From CF-162 sp040882565 (GTDB lineage Bacteria > Chloroflexota > Dehalococcoidia > SM23-28-2 > RBG-16-64-32): a DNA stretch of 64,000 nt. How positions within the stretch are numbered: the stretch's first letter is position 1; each line of letters starts with the position of its first letter. The stretch covers positions 62,001 to 126,000 of the forward strand of contig JBBEAZ010000024.1 in the NCBI GenBank assembly GCA_040882565.1, given 5' to 3'. Under the pieces are notes generated by a model that had not been told where the DNA came from, did no database searches, and saw only the letters and a program-made list of their open reading frames with translations. A program made the translations under genes and the position numbers. Positions 1 to 8,482 of the stretch are shown piece by piece.

Positions 1-2
1 GT

Positions 3-281
3 GAAGCGCTCCAGGCCCTGATGTGGCGCGAAGCCGGCATCGCCCGCGACCGCGACTCGCTCACTCGGGCTACATCCGTCCTCGCCGCCTGGCAGGCGAC
101 CGTTCCGCCGTCCGTGGATCGCGCGTCGCAAGAACTCGCGGACCTCCTGACTTGCTCTCGGCTGGTCACCGAAGCCGCGCTCGCCCGCGAGGAGTCCCGC
201 GGCGCCCACTACCGCACCGATTTCCCCGAACCGCGCGACGAATGGCGCCGCCACCTGGTGTTCCGGAGCGCCTCCCGGTAG
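3..281 (+). CDS. nadB: L-aspartate oxidase, C-terminal part (partial at window edge)
   Basis: Open frame running in from the left edge and ending TAG at 281. The readable 92 residues match the C-terminal helical region of L-aspartate oxidase: EALQALMWREAGI near the start and the family-typical ESRGAHYRTDFPEP about 25 residues before the stop. The enzyme oxidises L-aspartate to iminoaspartate with FAD, the first step of de novo NAD synthesis. The FAD-binding part lies outside the window. nadC follows at 1938 on the same strand, which supports the call. No nadA is visible between them. Confidence 0.85.
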   Translation, partial: EALQALMWREAGIARDRDSLTRATSVLAAWQATVPPSVDRASQELADLLTCSRLVTEAALAREESRGAHYRTDFPEPRDEWRRHLVFRSASR

Positions 282-1062
282 GAGCGCTGCTTGCCGCTCC
301 CAGAACGTCCCGAAAAGCGTGTCATCCGATTATCCGCCCTCACACTTCCTATGCGCCTCGCAACGCCATTTGGCTCGTTTTTGGCCCGTTCCTGTGCATT
401 TGTGGATGGTGTGGACAAACGTATTGTCGCCCCTTCGCCTTCACGCAATAATCCCGGCAGCTTCTCGAAACGAGTCGCAGCGCTCCGGAGCGGAGGCAGG
501 GCTGACGGGCAACTAGAGGCCCCGCGCACCGAGCCGGCAGCGTGCAGGACCAGCGAGAAGGGACTCGGCCGGAGTGGCCACTGGGCGACCAGCGGCTCCT
601 ACGACCACCGAGACCTGGATCAAGGCTCCTCGCGCGACTCCTCTGCGAGAAGCTTTTTCTGTGCCCGCCGGCAACCGAGCCGGCCAGGATCCCGCACCCA
701 GACTTGTTCCCCGGTTCCCAGTTCCTTGTTCCTCCCGCTGTGCATTTGTTGACCGTGTGGATAAACGTGTTGCCACCTTCCGAGCCCCCCGGCGATACTC
801 CCGGCAGCTTCTCGTTCCGAGTCGCAGCGACTCAGAGAGAACGGACTTCACCGGAGCCAAAGGGCAACCTGAGGCCCCCCGGCTGCAGACCTGGATCTTT
901 GAAGAGTGCGGTTCCCAGTTCGGGAAGCTATTCTTTTTCCGCCCCGTACACCCTCCCCGCGCTAAGAGAGACAGGAGGCAGGAGACAGGGAGCGGAAACG
1001 CTCTTCTGTCTCCTGTCTTCTCAACCTTGTCTCCCTTCGCGACCGCCTGTCACAATGCCCTC
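282..1062. other. Intergenic region with diverged direct repeat
   Basis: About 780 bases between nadB and the NIF3-like gene with no convincing gene; long frames here lack family features. Two diverged copies of a block of roughly 110 bases can be seen, at about 385-500 and 735-850. Each has a TGTGCATTTGT start, then TGTGGA(C/T)AAACGT, then CCCGGCAGCTTCTCG followed by GAGTCGCAGCG. Copies of the short GTTCCCAGTTCC-type motif that recurs elsewhere in the window occur near 715 and 910. Confidence 0.5.
979..1015. other. Strong GAAA-capped hairpin upstream of NIF3-like gene
   Basis: The arms CAGGAGACAG and CTGTCTCCTG (979-988 and 1006-1015) enclose an inner GAGCG/CGCTC stem with a GAAA loop at 995-998 and a small bulge. 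It ends 47 bases before the start at 1063. There is no clean T-run after it, so it may be an mRNA leader structure or a degenerate terminator rather than a standard intrinsic terminator. Confidence 0.45.
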
Positions 1063-1947
1063 ATGCGCACCGCTGACCTCGCGGCCCAGCTCGACGACTT
1101 CTTCCGCGTCGACGAATACTCCGCCGACGATTTCGCCGAGGTCGCGACCTTCAGCCGAGACGCCGGCATTCCCATCGCCGAATATGCGACCCCCACCTTC
1201 ATGCGCCGCTTCAACGGCCTGATGCTCGCCAACGCCTACGAAGTTCAAATCGCCTACACCGTCGTATTCCCCTCAGACGACGTCATCGTCGAAGTCGAAC
1301 GCCGCGCCTACGGCCGACCCGCGATCATCTTCACCCACCACCCAATGGACTTCGAGACTTCGGGTCGCGGCCTGATTCCCATTGGCCCGACATCCCTCGA
1401 CCGCCTGCACGCCGCCGGCATCTCGCTCTACGCCGCACACGCTCCTCTCGATTGCCACGACTCTGTCTCGACCTCCCGCGCTCTCGCCCGCGAGATCGGC
1501 GTGCCGGCCGACGAAACGTTCGCCGCTTACATGGGTGGCCACGCCGGCGTCATCGGCGAGATCGCTCCGCTGGCGTTCCCCAATTTCCTGGAGCGCGTCC
1601 GAACCGCCTGCGAAGTCGAGCGCATCGACAGCAAGCGCGTGCACGAGACCGTCCAGCGCGTCGCTGTCGTGGCTGGCGGCGCCGCCTTCCCTGATCTGAT
1701 GCAAGAGGCGGCCGACGCCGGCTGCGATACGTACGTCACCGGCGACTACCGCGTCCGCCATGGCGGACCGTGGGCGGAAGAGCACCGCCCTCAGTTCGAC
1801 CCCTTCGTCGCGGAAGTCCCGCTGAACCTGGTCGGAGCTTCTCACTACGCCACCGAGTCCCTCGTCCTCCGTCACGACATGATTGACGTCTTCCGCAACC
1901 TCGGTGTCACCGCTGAGTTCGTGCCGCAGGACGACCCATGGCGATAA
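1063..1947 (+). CDS. NIF3 family / Nif3-like dinuclear metal centre protein
   Basis: A 294-residue protein of the NIF3 (YbgI/YqfO) family, cytosolic proteins with a dinuclear metal site; their true substrate is unsettled. Metal-ligand motifs visible: THHP at 91-94, AHAPLD around 125-130 and a C-terminal GASHYATE with His and Glu. The family core is preserved, but the N-terminal 45 residues do not resemble the usual NIF3 opening. The start at 1063 is the first ATG at the onset of family-like sequence; the frame is open further upstream but that part looks non-coding. It overlaps nadC by 10 bases and sits between nadB and nadC, suggesting co-expression with NAD synthesis. Confidence 0.8.
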   Translation: MRTADLAAQLDDFFRVDEYSADDFAEVATFSRDAGIPIAEYATPTFMRRFNGLMLANAYEVQIAYTVVFPSDDVIVEVERRAYGRPAIIFTHHPMDFETSGRGLIPIGPTSLDRLHAAGISLYAAHAPLDCHDSVSTSRALAREIGVPADETFAAYMGGHAGVIGEIAPLAFPNFLERVRTACEVERIDSKRVHETVQRVAVVAGGAAFPDLMQEAADAGCDTYVTGDYRVRHGGPWAEEHRPQFDPFVAEVPLNLVGASHYATESLVLRHDMIDVFRNLGVTAEFVPQDDPWR

Positions 1948-2804
1948 CACTCGAACCCGCGCTGATCCAGCGCCTCGTCGCCGAAGCGCTCGAAGAGGAC
2001 CGCGCCGACGACGACGCCACAACCGCGGCGCTCATCACGCCCGGCCAGCACGGCCGCGGCATATTCATCGCCAAGGCGCCGGGCGTCATCGCCGGTCTCG
2101 CCTTCGCGGAAGATGCCTTCCGGCAGATGGATCCTGACTGCGACTGGAGTCCGACAACGATTGATGGCGACCAGGTCGCGCCCGGGTTGATCATCGCGAC
2201 TGTTGAGGGCCCGCTAGGAGCGCTCCTCCGAGCGGAACGGACGGCGCTCGACTTCCTCACCCACCTCAGCGGCGTCGCGACTGCCACCGCTGACATCGTC
2301 CGCCTCCTCGAGGGCACCGGCTGCCGCCTGCGCGACACCCGCAAGACGATCCCCGGCTTACGCTTGCCCGAAAAGTACGCGGCGCAGGTGGGCGGAGCCG
2401 AGACCTTCCGCACCGATCTGGCCGCCGCGGTGATGGTCAAGGACAACCACATCGCGGCCCTCCGCGCCCGCGAACTGGACATCCCCGATGCCGTCCGCCT
2501 TGCTCGCGAGGCCTACCCGGAGCTGCGCATCGAAGTCGAGGTTACGACACTCAACGAGGCTGTTCTTGCAGCCAGCGCCGGAGCAGACGAAGTGCTTCTC
2601 GATAACATGTCTGCCGAGGAAGTCCGCAATGTGGTCGAAACTGTAACGGTCCGGACGCCGCGCCTACCACTTGAGGCATCCGGTGGAATCACGGCCGAAA
2701 ATGTGCGGGAGATGGCGGAAACGGGCGTTGATTATGTCTCCATGGGCGCGATCACGCATTCGGCGGCCACGCTCGACATTAGCCTCAAAATCGAAGGAGT
2801 CTAG
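1938..2804 (+). CDS. nadC: Nicotinate-nucleotide pyrophosphorylase (carboxylating)
   Basis: A 288-residue quinolinate phosphoribosyltransferase, which converts quinolinate and PRPP to nicotinate mononucleotide, CO2 and pyrophosphate. Visible family motifs in order: DTRKTIPGLR (substrate-binding Arg and Lys), VKDNHI, IEVEV, LDNM and LEASGGI near the C terminus. Length and motif order are normal. The ATG at 1938 lies inside the end of the upstream NIF3-family gene (10-base overlap), indicating translational coupling. With the nadB end at the left edge this forms part of a NAD biosynthesis operon. Confidence 0.95.
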   Translation: MAITLEPALIQRLVAEALEEDRADDDATTAALITPGQHGRGIFIAKAPGVIAGLAFAEDAFRQMDPDCDWSPTTIDGDQVAPGLIIATVEGPLGALLRAERTALDFLTHLSGVATATADIVRLLEGTGCRLRDTRKTIPGLRLPEKYAAQVGGAETFRTDLAAAVMVKDNHIAALRARELDIPDAVRLAREAYPELRIEVEVTTLNEAVLAASAGADEVLLDNMSAEEVRNVVETVTVRTPRLPLEASGGITAENVREMAETGVDYVSMGAITHSAATLDISLKIEGV

Positions 2805-2862
2805 GCCCATAGCCTAGTCCTCACCCGGGACCCTGGGGGGCCGCGAAAAACCCGCCCCTCTT

Positions 2863-3453
2863 TCATTTCCCGCCTGAGCGCTCGCTCAGCAGCTCGTCAA
2901 CGTAGCGCGCGATGATGTCGCTCTCGAGGTTCACGCTGTCGCCGGGTTGGCGGCGCACCAGGTTCGTATGCTCCTGCGTGAATTGCACCAGCGAGACCGA
3001 GAGAGACTCGCTGTCCTTGGCGATCACCGTGAGCGATGCGCCGTCGATCGTGACCGGACCCTTGACCACGCAGTGGCGCAGGATCTCGGCGGGCGCGCTG
3101 TACCGGGCGATCACCGCGTCCTCCTCGGGCGTCAGCGACATCAGCCGGCCGGTCGCTTCCACAACGCCGCGCACCAGATGCCCGGACAGGCGCGTCGCCA
3201 GCGTCAGCGAGCGTTCGAGGTTCACCAGATCGCCCGCCTTCAGCTCACCGAGGTTCGAGCGGCGGTAAGTCTCCGGCATCGCGTTGAACAGCAGCAACGC
3301 ACCGTCGACCTCGGCGACCGTCATGTCGACGCCGTTTATCGCAATTGAGTCGCCTAGCCCAGTACCGTCCAGGATCTCGCGGCACTCGATCACCAGGGTC
3401 CCGCGCTCCGCCCGCCGCACAGTGCCGACTTCTTCAATGATGCCCGTGAACAT
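2863..3453 (-). CDS. ribE: Riboflavin synthase alpha chain
   Basis: A 196-residue protein starting MFTGIIEEVGTV, the signature opening of riboflavin synthase, which dismutates two 6,7-dimethyl-8-ribityllumazine into riboflavin. Two lumazine-binding repeats are present: residues 1-95 and about 96-190, with SGHLVRGVVEATG in place of the commoner GGH-x-V-x-GHVDG. The second repeat contains VTIDGASLTV. No FMN riboswitch is recognisable in the 55 bases upstream. ribD lies 41 kb away, so the riboflavin genes are dispersed. It converges on nadC. Confidence 0.92.
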   Translation of the reverse strand: MFTGIIEEVGTVRRAERGTLVIECREILDGTGLGDSIAINGVDMTVAEVDGALLLFNAMPETYRRSNLGELKAGDLVNLERSLTLATRLSGHLVRGVVEATGRLMSLTPEEDAVIARYSAPAEILRHCVVKGPVTIDGASLTVIAKDSESLSVSLVQFTQEHTNLVRRQPGDSVNLESDIIARYVDELLSERSGGK

Positions 3454-3508
3454 CGTGCCCCAAAGCTACCACACCCCGCGATCGGTGCAGCAGGCTGTCG
3501 TCCAACGA

Positions 3509-4741
3509 CTACACCGGGAGATGAGCCCGGATCAAGTTCAGCGCCGCGCCAGGCCGGCGCAACGTCACCGCACCTAACGTCGACATCGCCGGCAAAGAGC
3601 GGGCCAGCCGCAACAGCACTCGTGAGGGGTAATCGATATCAGCGTAGCGCGAGGCCAGTGACTGCATCCCAGGCCCGCGCAAAGCGCCGACGACTCGTTC
3701 GATCTGCTTATCGTTGAGCGCCAGCCCGAAGTTCCGCAGGTGCCACGACTTCCGCAGCTCCCGCCCGATCTCCCGCTTCCAGCGTTTCTCATACGGCGCC
3801 AGGGCCTTCGCCCCGAACGCGTCCTTCTCGAACGCGTCGCGTATCGTCCGCGCCGCGTGCCGCCCGGCCACCAGGCTCGTGTAGATGCCGCCACCCGAGA
3901 ACGGCTTCACCTGCCCTGCCGCATCGCCGACGAGCAGCGCGTGGTCGGCGTAGGACCGCGGCGCGAACGTTAGCGGGATCGTCCCCCCGTACATCCGCCG
4001 CGGCTCCATGCACGCGAAGAGACCCGGGAACGCCGCCGCCATCCGTTTGTAGCACGCCAGCGGCTTCACCGCGCCCGTCGTCCCAATGCCCACGCGCACC
4101 ACACCATCCCCTGTCGGGATGATCCAGCCGAACCAGCCAGGCGCCAGGTCATGCCCGACAAATACGTGCACGTAGTCGTCGCGCCAGTTCGCTCGCGCGT
4201 CCGGCTTCAGCGTGCCCTCGATCCCGAGGTTGTACGCGTACTCCGCCGGCCGCGTCATCCCCAACGAGCGCGCCACCCGCGAGTGCGTCCCATCCGCCCC
4301 GACGACCATTCGCGCCGTGAGCGTTCGGTCATGTCCGTCCGTCTGCAGCGTGAGCCGCACGTGCGAATTCTCCCGTTCGACGAACGTCATCCGCGCCCGC
4401 ACGTACTGCGCGCCCGTAGCCTCTGCCTGGTCGCATAGCGTCTGATCCCACGCCACGCGGTCGATCGCCACAGCACGAGTGTCCGTGCCGCCGAGCCCGA
4501 CCTCGCTCCCGCCCTGCGTGTGTACGAACGCGCCCGTGATCCGGTGGATGACTGCCTCTTCGCCGATGTCCGCCTCCCGCAAGGTACGCAGCGAGATCAG
4601 ACCCGAGCAATGCGAAGGCACACCCACCGCCCGATGCTCCTCGATTAACCGCACGCGTAGTCCGCACCGCGCCAGGTCTCGCGCCGTGCGCGAGCCCGCG
4701 GGCCCCGCACCGACTACCGCAACGTCGCAATCGAGTGTCAT
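3509..4741 (-). CDS. Geranylgeranyl reductase family FAD-dependent oxidoreductase
   Basis: A 410-residue flavoprotein of the geranylgeranyl reductase (ChlP/GGR) family. The N terminus carries the Rossmann dinucleotide motif VVGAGPAGSRTA; VGVPSHCSGL near residue 45 contains the cysteine typical of this family; GADGTHSRVA is the second FAD motif (about residue 150); LLVGDAAGQVKPFSGGG near 270 is the third. Such enzymes reduce isoprenoid side chains of lipids, quinones or chlorophyll. The substrate here is unknown. The gap to ribE is 55 bases and both run minus, so co-transcription is possible. Confidence 0.85.
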   Translation of the reverse strand: MTLDCDVAVVGAGPAGSRTARDLARCGLRVRLIEEHRAVGVPSHCSGLISLRTLREADIGEEAVIHRITGAFVHTQGGSEVGLGGTDTRAVAIDRVAWDQTLCDQAEATGAQYVRARMTFVERENSHVRLTLQTDGHDRTLTARMVVGADGTHSRVARSLGMTRPAEYAYNLGIEGTLKPDARANWRDDYVHVFVGHDLAPGWFGWIIPTGDGVVRVGIGTTGAVKPLACYKRMAAAFPGLFACMEPRRMYGGTIPLTFAPRSYADHALLVGDAAGQVKPFSGGGIYTSLVAGRHAARTIRDAFEKDAFGAKALAPYEKRWKREIGRELRKSWHLRNFGLALNDKQIERVVGALRGPGMQSLASRYADIDYPSRVLLRLARSLPAMSTLGAVTLRRPGAALNLIRAHLPV

Positions 4742-4790
4742 ACGCGACGATTATCGCCGAGTGGGTCGTCGCGCGGTAGAGCGCCCTACG

Positions 4791-5190
4791 GCACCACCAG
4801 CACCTGCCCCGGCCGGATCAGATTCGGGTTACCGCCAATGCGCCGTCTCGATCGCCCGCTGCGCCTCCGCGTCCGGAACGCGACCGTATAGGTATCCCCA
4901 GTCACCAATCGCGAGTCCTTCGGTCTTCAGCGCGGCTGCGATCTCTTGAAACGAAGGCCCCTGCGCGAACCAGGCCCGCCGTCAAACGCCCTTCACTATC
5001 GCTCCGCGACAACCCGCCCCGCCGCGCATCGCCACCGTCACAGCGGCGCCAGTTCCAGATCCACACCCACTTCCCGGCAAGCGTCTCCGCCATCCGCCAC
5101 CTCCTCCGTGCCAGGCAGCATCGCATACGCCTGATCCGAAATCCAAGGGGCAAACGGCATAGAGCAGGACGAACGCCACTCGCGATGCTC
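4791..5190 (-). pseudogene. Decayed LysM-type protein remnant
   Basis: On the minus strand, coding-like stretches appear in different frames separated by stops: ISDQAYAMLPGTEEVAD near 5100, then FQEIAAALKTEGLAIGDWGYL near 4920, then GNPNLIRPGQVLVVP ending at TAG 4791. The last is the typical end of a LysM peptidoglycan-binding repeat. At least two frameshifts are needed to join them. No intact product is possible. The parent may have been a small LysM or cell-wall protein. Confidence 0.45.
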
Positions 5191-5198
5191 CAAGGCGC

Positions 5199-5675
5199 TT
5201 ACAGCGCCTTCTTGTAGTAGTACTCCACGCTCTTGCTCTTGTCCTTGAGCGCGCGTGTCTTCGGGCCGCGCTCGTAGCCGCGTCTCTCGTAGAGGCGGTG
5301 CGCCTCCTTGAAGCGCGTGTCGCTCCACAGCTCGACGGTGGTTGCGCCGCGGCTGCGCGCCTCCACCTCGACCAGGCTGCACAGGCGCGCGCCCAGGCCC
5401 ATCCGCCGCGCCTCGCTCGTCACGTAGAGTTTCTTCATCTCGACCGTGCCGTTGCCGTTCGGCACGAAGCCAACGCAGCCCATCACCTTCCCGCCGCTCT
5501 CCGCCACCCAGAAGCGCCCGTCCGCCTGCGCGTGCGCCGTCGCGATCGACTTTAGCTCGGGGACTTCGTTGTCGACGTCCAGCACACAGCCTGCGTACTC
5601 GGCGTAGCAGCCGGCGATCAATTCGACGAGGCCTTCGGCGTCACCGTCGCGTCCGTCGCGGATCTTGATCTGCAT
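5199..5675 (-). CDS. GNAT family N-acetyltransferase
   Basis: A 158-residue single-domain GNAT protein. The acetyl-CoA motif A region reads VEMKKLYVTSEARRMGLGARL (about residues 80-101; the loop RRMGLG stands for the consensus Q/RxxGxG/A). Motif B is represented by LYERRGYERG near residue 130. Such enzymes transfer an acetyl group from acetyl-CoA to an amine; the substrate cannot be inferred. It follows the M20 peptidase gene by 30 bases on the same strand and is probably the last gene of the operon starting at 8429. Confidence 0.85.
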   Translation of the reverse strand: MQIKIRDGRDGDAEGLVELIAGCYAEYAGCVLDVDNEVPELKSIATAHAQADGRFWVAESGGKVMGCVGFVPNGNGTVEMKKLYVTSEARRMGLGARLCSLVEVEARSRGATTVELWSDTRFKEAHRLYERRGYERGPKTRALKDKSKSVEYYYKKAL

Positions 5676-5705
5676 GTCGCGGCGGATTATACGACGCCGC
5701 TCAAG

Positions 5706-6875
5706 CTACCGGCGCGTCGCGGCGAAGTCGTTTCGCGCGTTTTCCACAAGCGCCGGCGCCAGGGCGATATCGACGCCGGTCATCGCCAGCGCCTGCGCCA
5801 CCTCGATCATGTTGTCGTGCGCGGCGTCGGTGGCGGCGACTTCTGTGAATGCCGCCGTGTGGTTCAGGGCGAAAGCGCCGATACGGAACGTCGGGTGGAT
5901 CGACGGCACGACCCAGCTCACGTTGCCCATGTCGGAGCTGCCGGACGACTGCAACGGCACCTCCATAAAGTTGCGGCCGAGCGATTCGGCGTTCGCCTTG
6001 TAGAGGCCGGCCAGGGTCGAGTTGTTGTTCATCGGGTCGTAGCCAAAGGGCGACCAGACGATGTCGACTTTGGCGCCGCTTGCCATCGCGCCGGCGTTGA
6101 AGCAGGCCTCGACGCGCACCTTCAGGTCCTCCAGGTACTGCGGTTGCAGCGCGCGCACCTCGAACTTGCCGGTGGCCTTCTCCGGAATCACGTTGCTGGC
6201 CAGACCACCCTCCGTGATAACACCGGCGATCCGCGCGTCGCGCCGGATGTGCTGACGGAGCTGGGCGATCGCTTGGTACGCGGTCACGAGGCCATCAAGC
6301 GCGTTGATCCCAGCCTCTGGGGCAACCGAGGCATGCACTTCGCGCCCCTGGTATGTCACGTACACCGAGTAGACGCCGAGCATGTAAGGATCGGCGATCT
6401 CGACCGGCGCCGGATGCACCATCAGCGCCGCGTCCACGCCTTCGAAGGCGCCTTTGTTGATCAGCAGTTGCTTGCCGCCGATGTCCTCCTCCGCGGGCGT
6501 GCCGAGCACCACCAGCCGCACGTCGGCAGGCGAGACGGCGCCTTTGAGGCCGATGGCGCCGCCCAGGCCTGCCGTGGCAATCAGGTTGTGCCCGCAGGCG
6601 TGCCCGATCCCCGGAAGCGCGTCGTACTCCATCAAGTAGGCGATGGTTACAGGCCCCTCGCCCCACGTGCCCTGAACGGCAGTCTCAATGCCATATGCGG
6701 AGCGGTCGACCTTGAAGCCCAACTCTTCCATCGTGTCGGCGAGCAAGCTCGCGGCGTGAGTCTCCTTCAGTGCCAGCTCCGGGTTCGCGTGAATATCGAG
6801 GCTGACCTCCACGAGCTTCTCCCGCGCCGCCGCGACGGCCGCCTTCGCTTTCTCCTTGGCTCCTGCTATGTCCAT
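5706..6875 (-). CDS. M20 family metallopeptidase / amidohydrolase
   Basis: A 389-residue M20-type zinc hydrolase closest in look to AbgB/PM20D2-like amidohydrolases. Visible metal-site elements: MEYDALPGIGHACGHN (His and catalytic neighbours, about residues 83-98) and GTPAEEDIGGK (the EE pair, near 130). The dimerisation insert follows, with YQGREVHASVAPEAGINALDG. These enzymes hydrolyse amide bonds of N-acyl amino acids or small dipeptides. It lies 11 bases after the DinB gene and 30 before the GNAT gene, forming an apparent four-gene operon. Confidence 0.88.
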   Translation of the reverse strand: MDIAGAKEKAKAAVAAAREKLVEVSLDIHANPELALKETHAASLLADTMEELGFKVDRSAYGIETAVQGTWGEGPVTIAYLMEYDALPGIGHACGHNLIATAGLGGAIGLKGAVSPADVRLVVLGTPAEEDIGGKQLLINKGAFEGVDAALMVHPAPVEIADPYMLGVYSVYVTYQGREVHASVAPEAGINALDGLVTAYQAIAQLRQHIRRDARIAGVITEGGLASNVIPEKATGKFEVRALQPQYLEDLKVRVEACFNAGAMASGAKVDIVWSPFGYDPMNNNSTLAGLYKANAESLGRNFMEVPLQSSGSSDMGNVSWVVPSIHPTFRIGAFALNHTAAFTEVAATDAAHDNMIEVAQALAMTGVDIALAPALVENARNDFAATRR

Positions 6876-6886
6876 CGTATCCTCCG

Positions 6887-7465
6887 TCAGAGGCCCCGCA
6901 GGCCGAGCGCGGACCGCGTAGTCGTCATCTCGCCCAGGTGGACGTACTCGTGGCCGATCGCCACCCAGTTGACGAAGAAAGCCACCGGTTTCCCGGACCA
7001 GAGCGACTGCACCCAGCCGGCACCGGGCGCAAGGGCGGGCGGCGCCGCTTTCAGCCTTGCCGTCAAGTCCGGCACGTCCTCAAGGCGACTGACGTCCGCC
7101 GTCTTGAGCCAGTTACGCGTCTCCGCCTGGACCGCCGCCCAGTAGTCGAGTACAGCGGGTGCATCGACCTGCTGCATGAACTGGGCGGCCTCCTCGTCGC
7201 CCATGCTTGTACCAATATCAGAGAGCGCAACGCCGAGCTTCTCCCCCCACCCACTTGAGGCAAAGACCTGATCGACGCCGCGGACGACAGTGTTCATGGC
7301 GACGTCTTCCGTGCGCGCGCAGTGCCAGGCTAGCCAGGCGATCGAGTTGGCGTACGGCGACGGCCGCTGGGTAAGCTGGTCCGGCGTCAATCCAGACAAG
7401 ATGCTGGTCTGGAAGATCGTTCGGATCCCGCCGTGTTGCCCCTTAATGTACTCTCTTAGGTCCAT
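6887..7465 (-). CDS. DinB superfamily protein
   Basis: A 192-residue four-helix DinB/YfiT-like protein. Features: SIAWLAWHCARTEDVAMN near residue 45 and a C-terminal AIGHEYVHLGEM, giving the spaced histidines (H48, and the late H-E-x-x-H) expected for the metal site of this superfamily. Members act as thiol-dependent transferases or have no known role. It starts 7 bases after the upstream cyclase-family gene and is co-oriented with it, so the two are probably co-translated. Confidence 0.8.
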   Translation of the reverse strand: MDLREYIKGQHGGIRTIFQTSILSGLTPDQLTQRPSPYANSIAWLAWHCARTEDVAMNTVVRGVDQVFASSGWGEKLGVALSDIGTSMGDEEAAQFMQQVDAPAVLDYWAAVQAETRNWLKTADVSRLEDVPDLTARLKAAPPALAPGAGWVQSLWSGKPVAFFVNWVAIGHEYVHLGEMTTTRSALGLRGL

Positions 7466-7472
7466 TGAACGC

Positions 7473-8429
7473 CTACTTTAACGCCATGGCGTTCGGAGGG
7501 GAACCAACCCCGCCCGGCACGTTGAGCGGCGCCGACGTGAAAAAGAACTCGTACACGCCGTCCGCCGCGCAGTCCTCCGCGAGGTCGTCCAACCACCAGA
7601 GCTCGCCGATCGGCATCCCCAGCAGCGGGATCAGCCGCCAGTGCATGAAGTCGCCCGTCTCCGGCGCGGGCGGCCAGGCTTCAAGCGCCGGGTTATCCGC
7701 CGCGACGGCTGCCACGTGGTGGTCCCAGAGCCAGGAAGCCATCTCTTCCGCGGGACCCAACCCGGGCGCCCGCAACACCGAGCGATCAGGCATCCTCCGC
7801 CGCTCCTCAGCGCTCGCCACATTGAAGTACCAGTCAAGCCAGCCGGTGCACACCAGGAGCACATCGCCCGTCCGCACTTCGACGCCCTCGGACGCAGCGC
7901 AAGCGTCGAGGTCGGCCGGGGTGATCACCTCTGACGATCCGCAATTCAAGGGGCGTCCGTTCGCCGCGATGTATCGTGCGACGTCCAGAAGAACACCGCG
8001 TCCGGCTATCCCCCGCCGCGCGATCGTATCGATCCCCAGCTTCCCACCATCGCCCGCAACGATCTGGTCGTCGGGCACGCCGTTGTAGAAGCCGTGCTCG
8101 GGATGGCGGATGTGCCGCAGGCTGTCCCATTGGCTCGACGCCTGCGGCCAGAAGTTGTCCAGGAAATCATCGCGTCCGTTACCGCCTTCACCCGTGATCG
8201 TGTGCCGCACGGCGCCACGTCCGTACAGCGGCGGGTCCGGCCTGTCGATCCGCAGGTTGAGGGGAAACGCCACGCCCTTCCGTGCCAACTTCGCCGCGTC
8301 CGCGACTCTCTCGGGCGTCAGCAAGTTCAGGCACCCAAGCTCGTCGTCGTCGCCCCACAACCCCCACGCCGACCGCGGAGGCGCGCCCGACGTCACGGGC
8401 AACTGGTCATACGAAGGCAGTTCAGACAT
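7473..8429 (-). CDS. Cyclase family protein (kynurenine formamidase-like)
   Basis: A 318-residue member of the cyclase family (Pfam PF04199). N-terminal WGLWGDDDELGCLNLLTPERV is typical of the larger subfamily. The usual HxGTHxDxxxH metal motif is replaced by QWDSLRHIRHP (about residues 116-126), a variant seen in this long subfamily where the first His is Gln. The domain later reads GVLLDVARY and GDVLLVCTGW. Likely a metal-dependent hydrolase of amide or lactone substrates. First gene of the minus operon 8429-5199; substrate unknown. Confidence 0.83.
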   Translation of the reverse strand: MSELPSYDQLPVTSGAPPRSAWGLWGDDDELGCLNLLTPERVADAAKLARKGVAFPLNLRIDRPDPPLYGRGAVRHTITGEGGNGRDDFLDNFWPQASSQWDSLRHIRHPEHGFYNGVPDDQIVAGDGGKLGIDTIARRGIAGRGVLLDVARYIAANGRPLNCGSSEVITPADLDACAASEGVEVRTGDVLLVCTGWLDWYFNVASAEERRRMPDRSVLRAPGLGPAEEMASWLWDHHVAAVAADNPALEAWPPAPETGDFMHWRLIPLLGMPIGELWWLDDLAEDCAADGVYEFFFTSAPLNVPGGVGSPPNAMALK

Positions 8430-8482
8430 TGCATCGGATTATGCCACGTCGCGTTCGCAGTCGCCCACGAAGTGGGAGAGGG

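Noticed and set aside
2805..3508. FMN riboswitch near ribE
   Set aside because: The upstream region is only 55 bases to the next gene and lacks the conserved RFN element.
5817..7145. Long plus-strand frame opposite the M20 and DinB genes
   Set aside because: It is a shadow of the real minus-strand genes; no family features, codon use as expected for an antisense frame.
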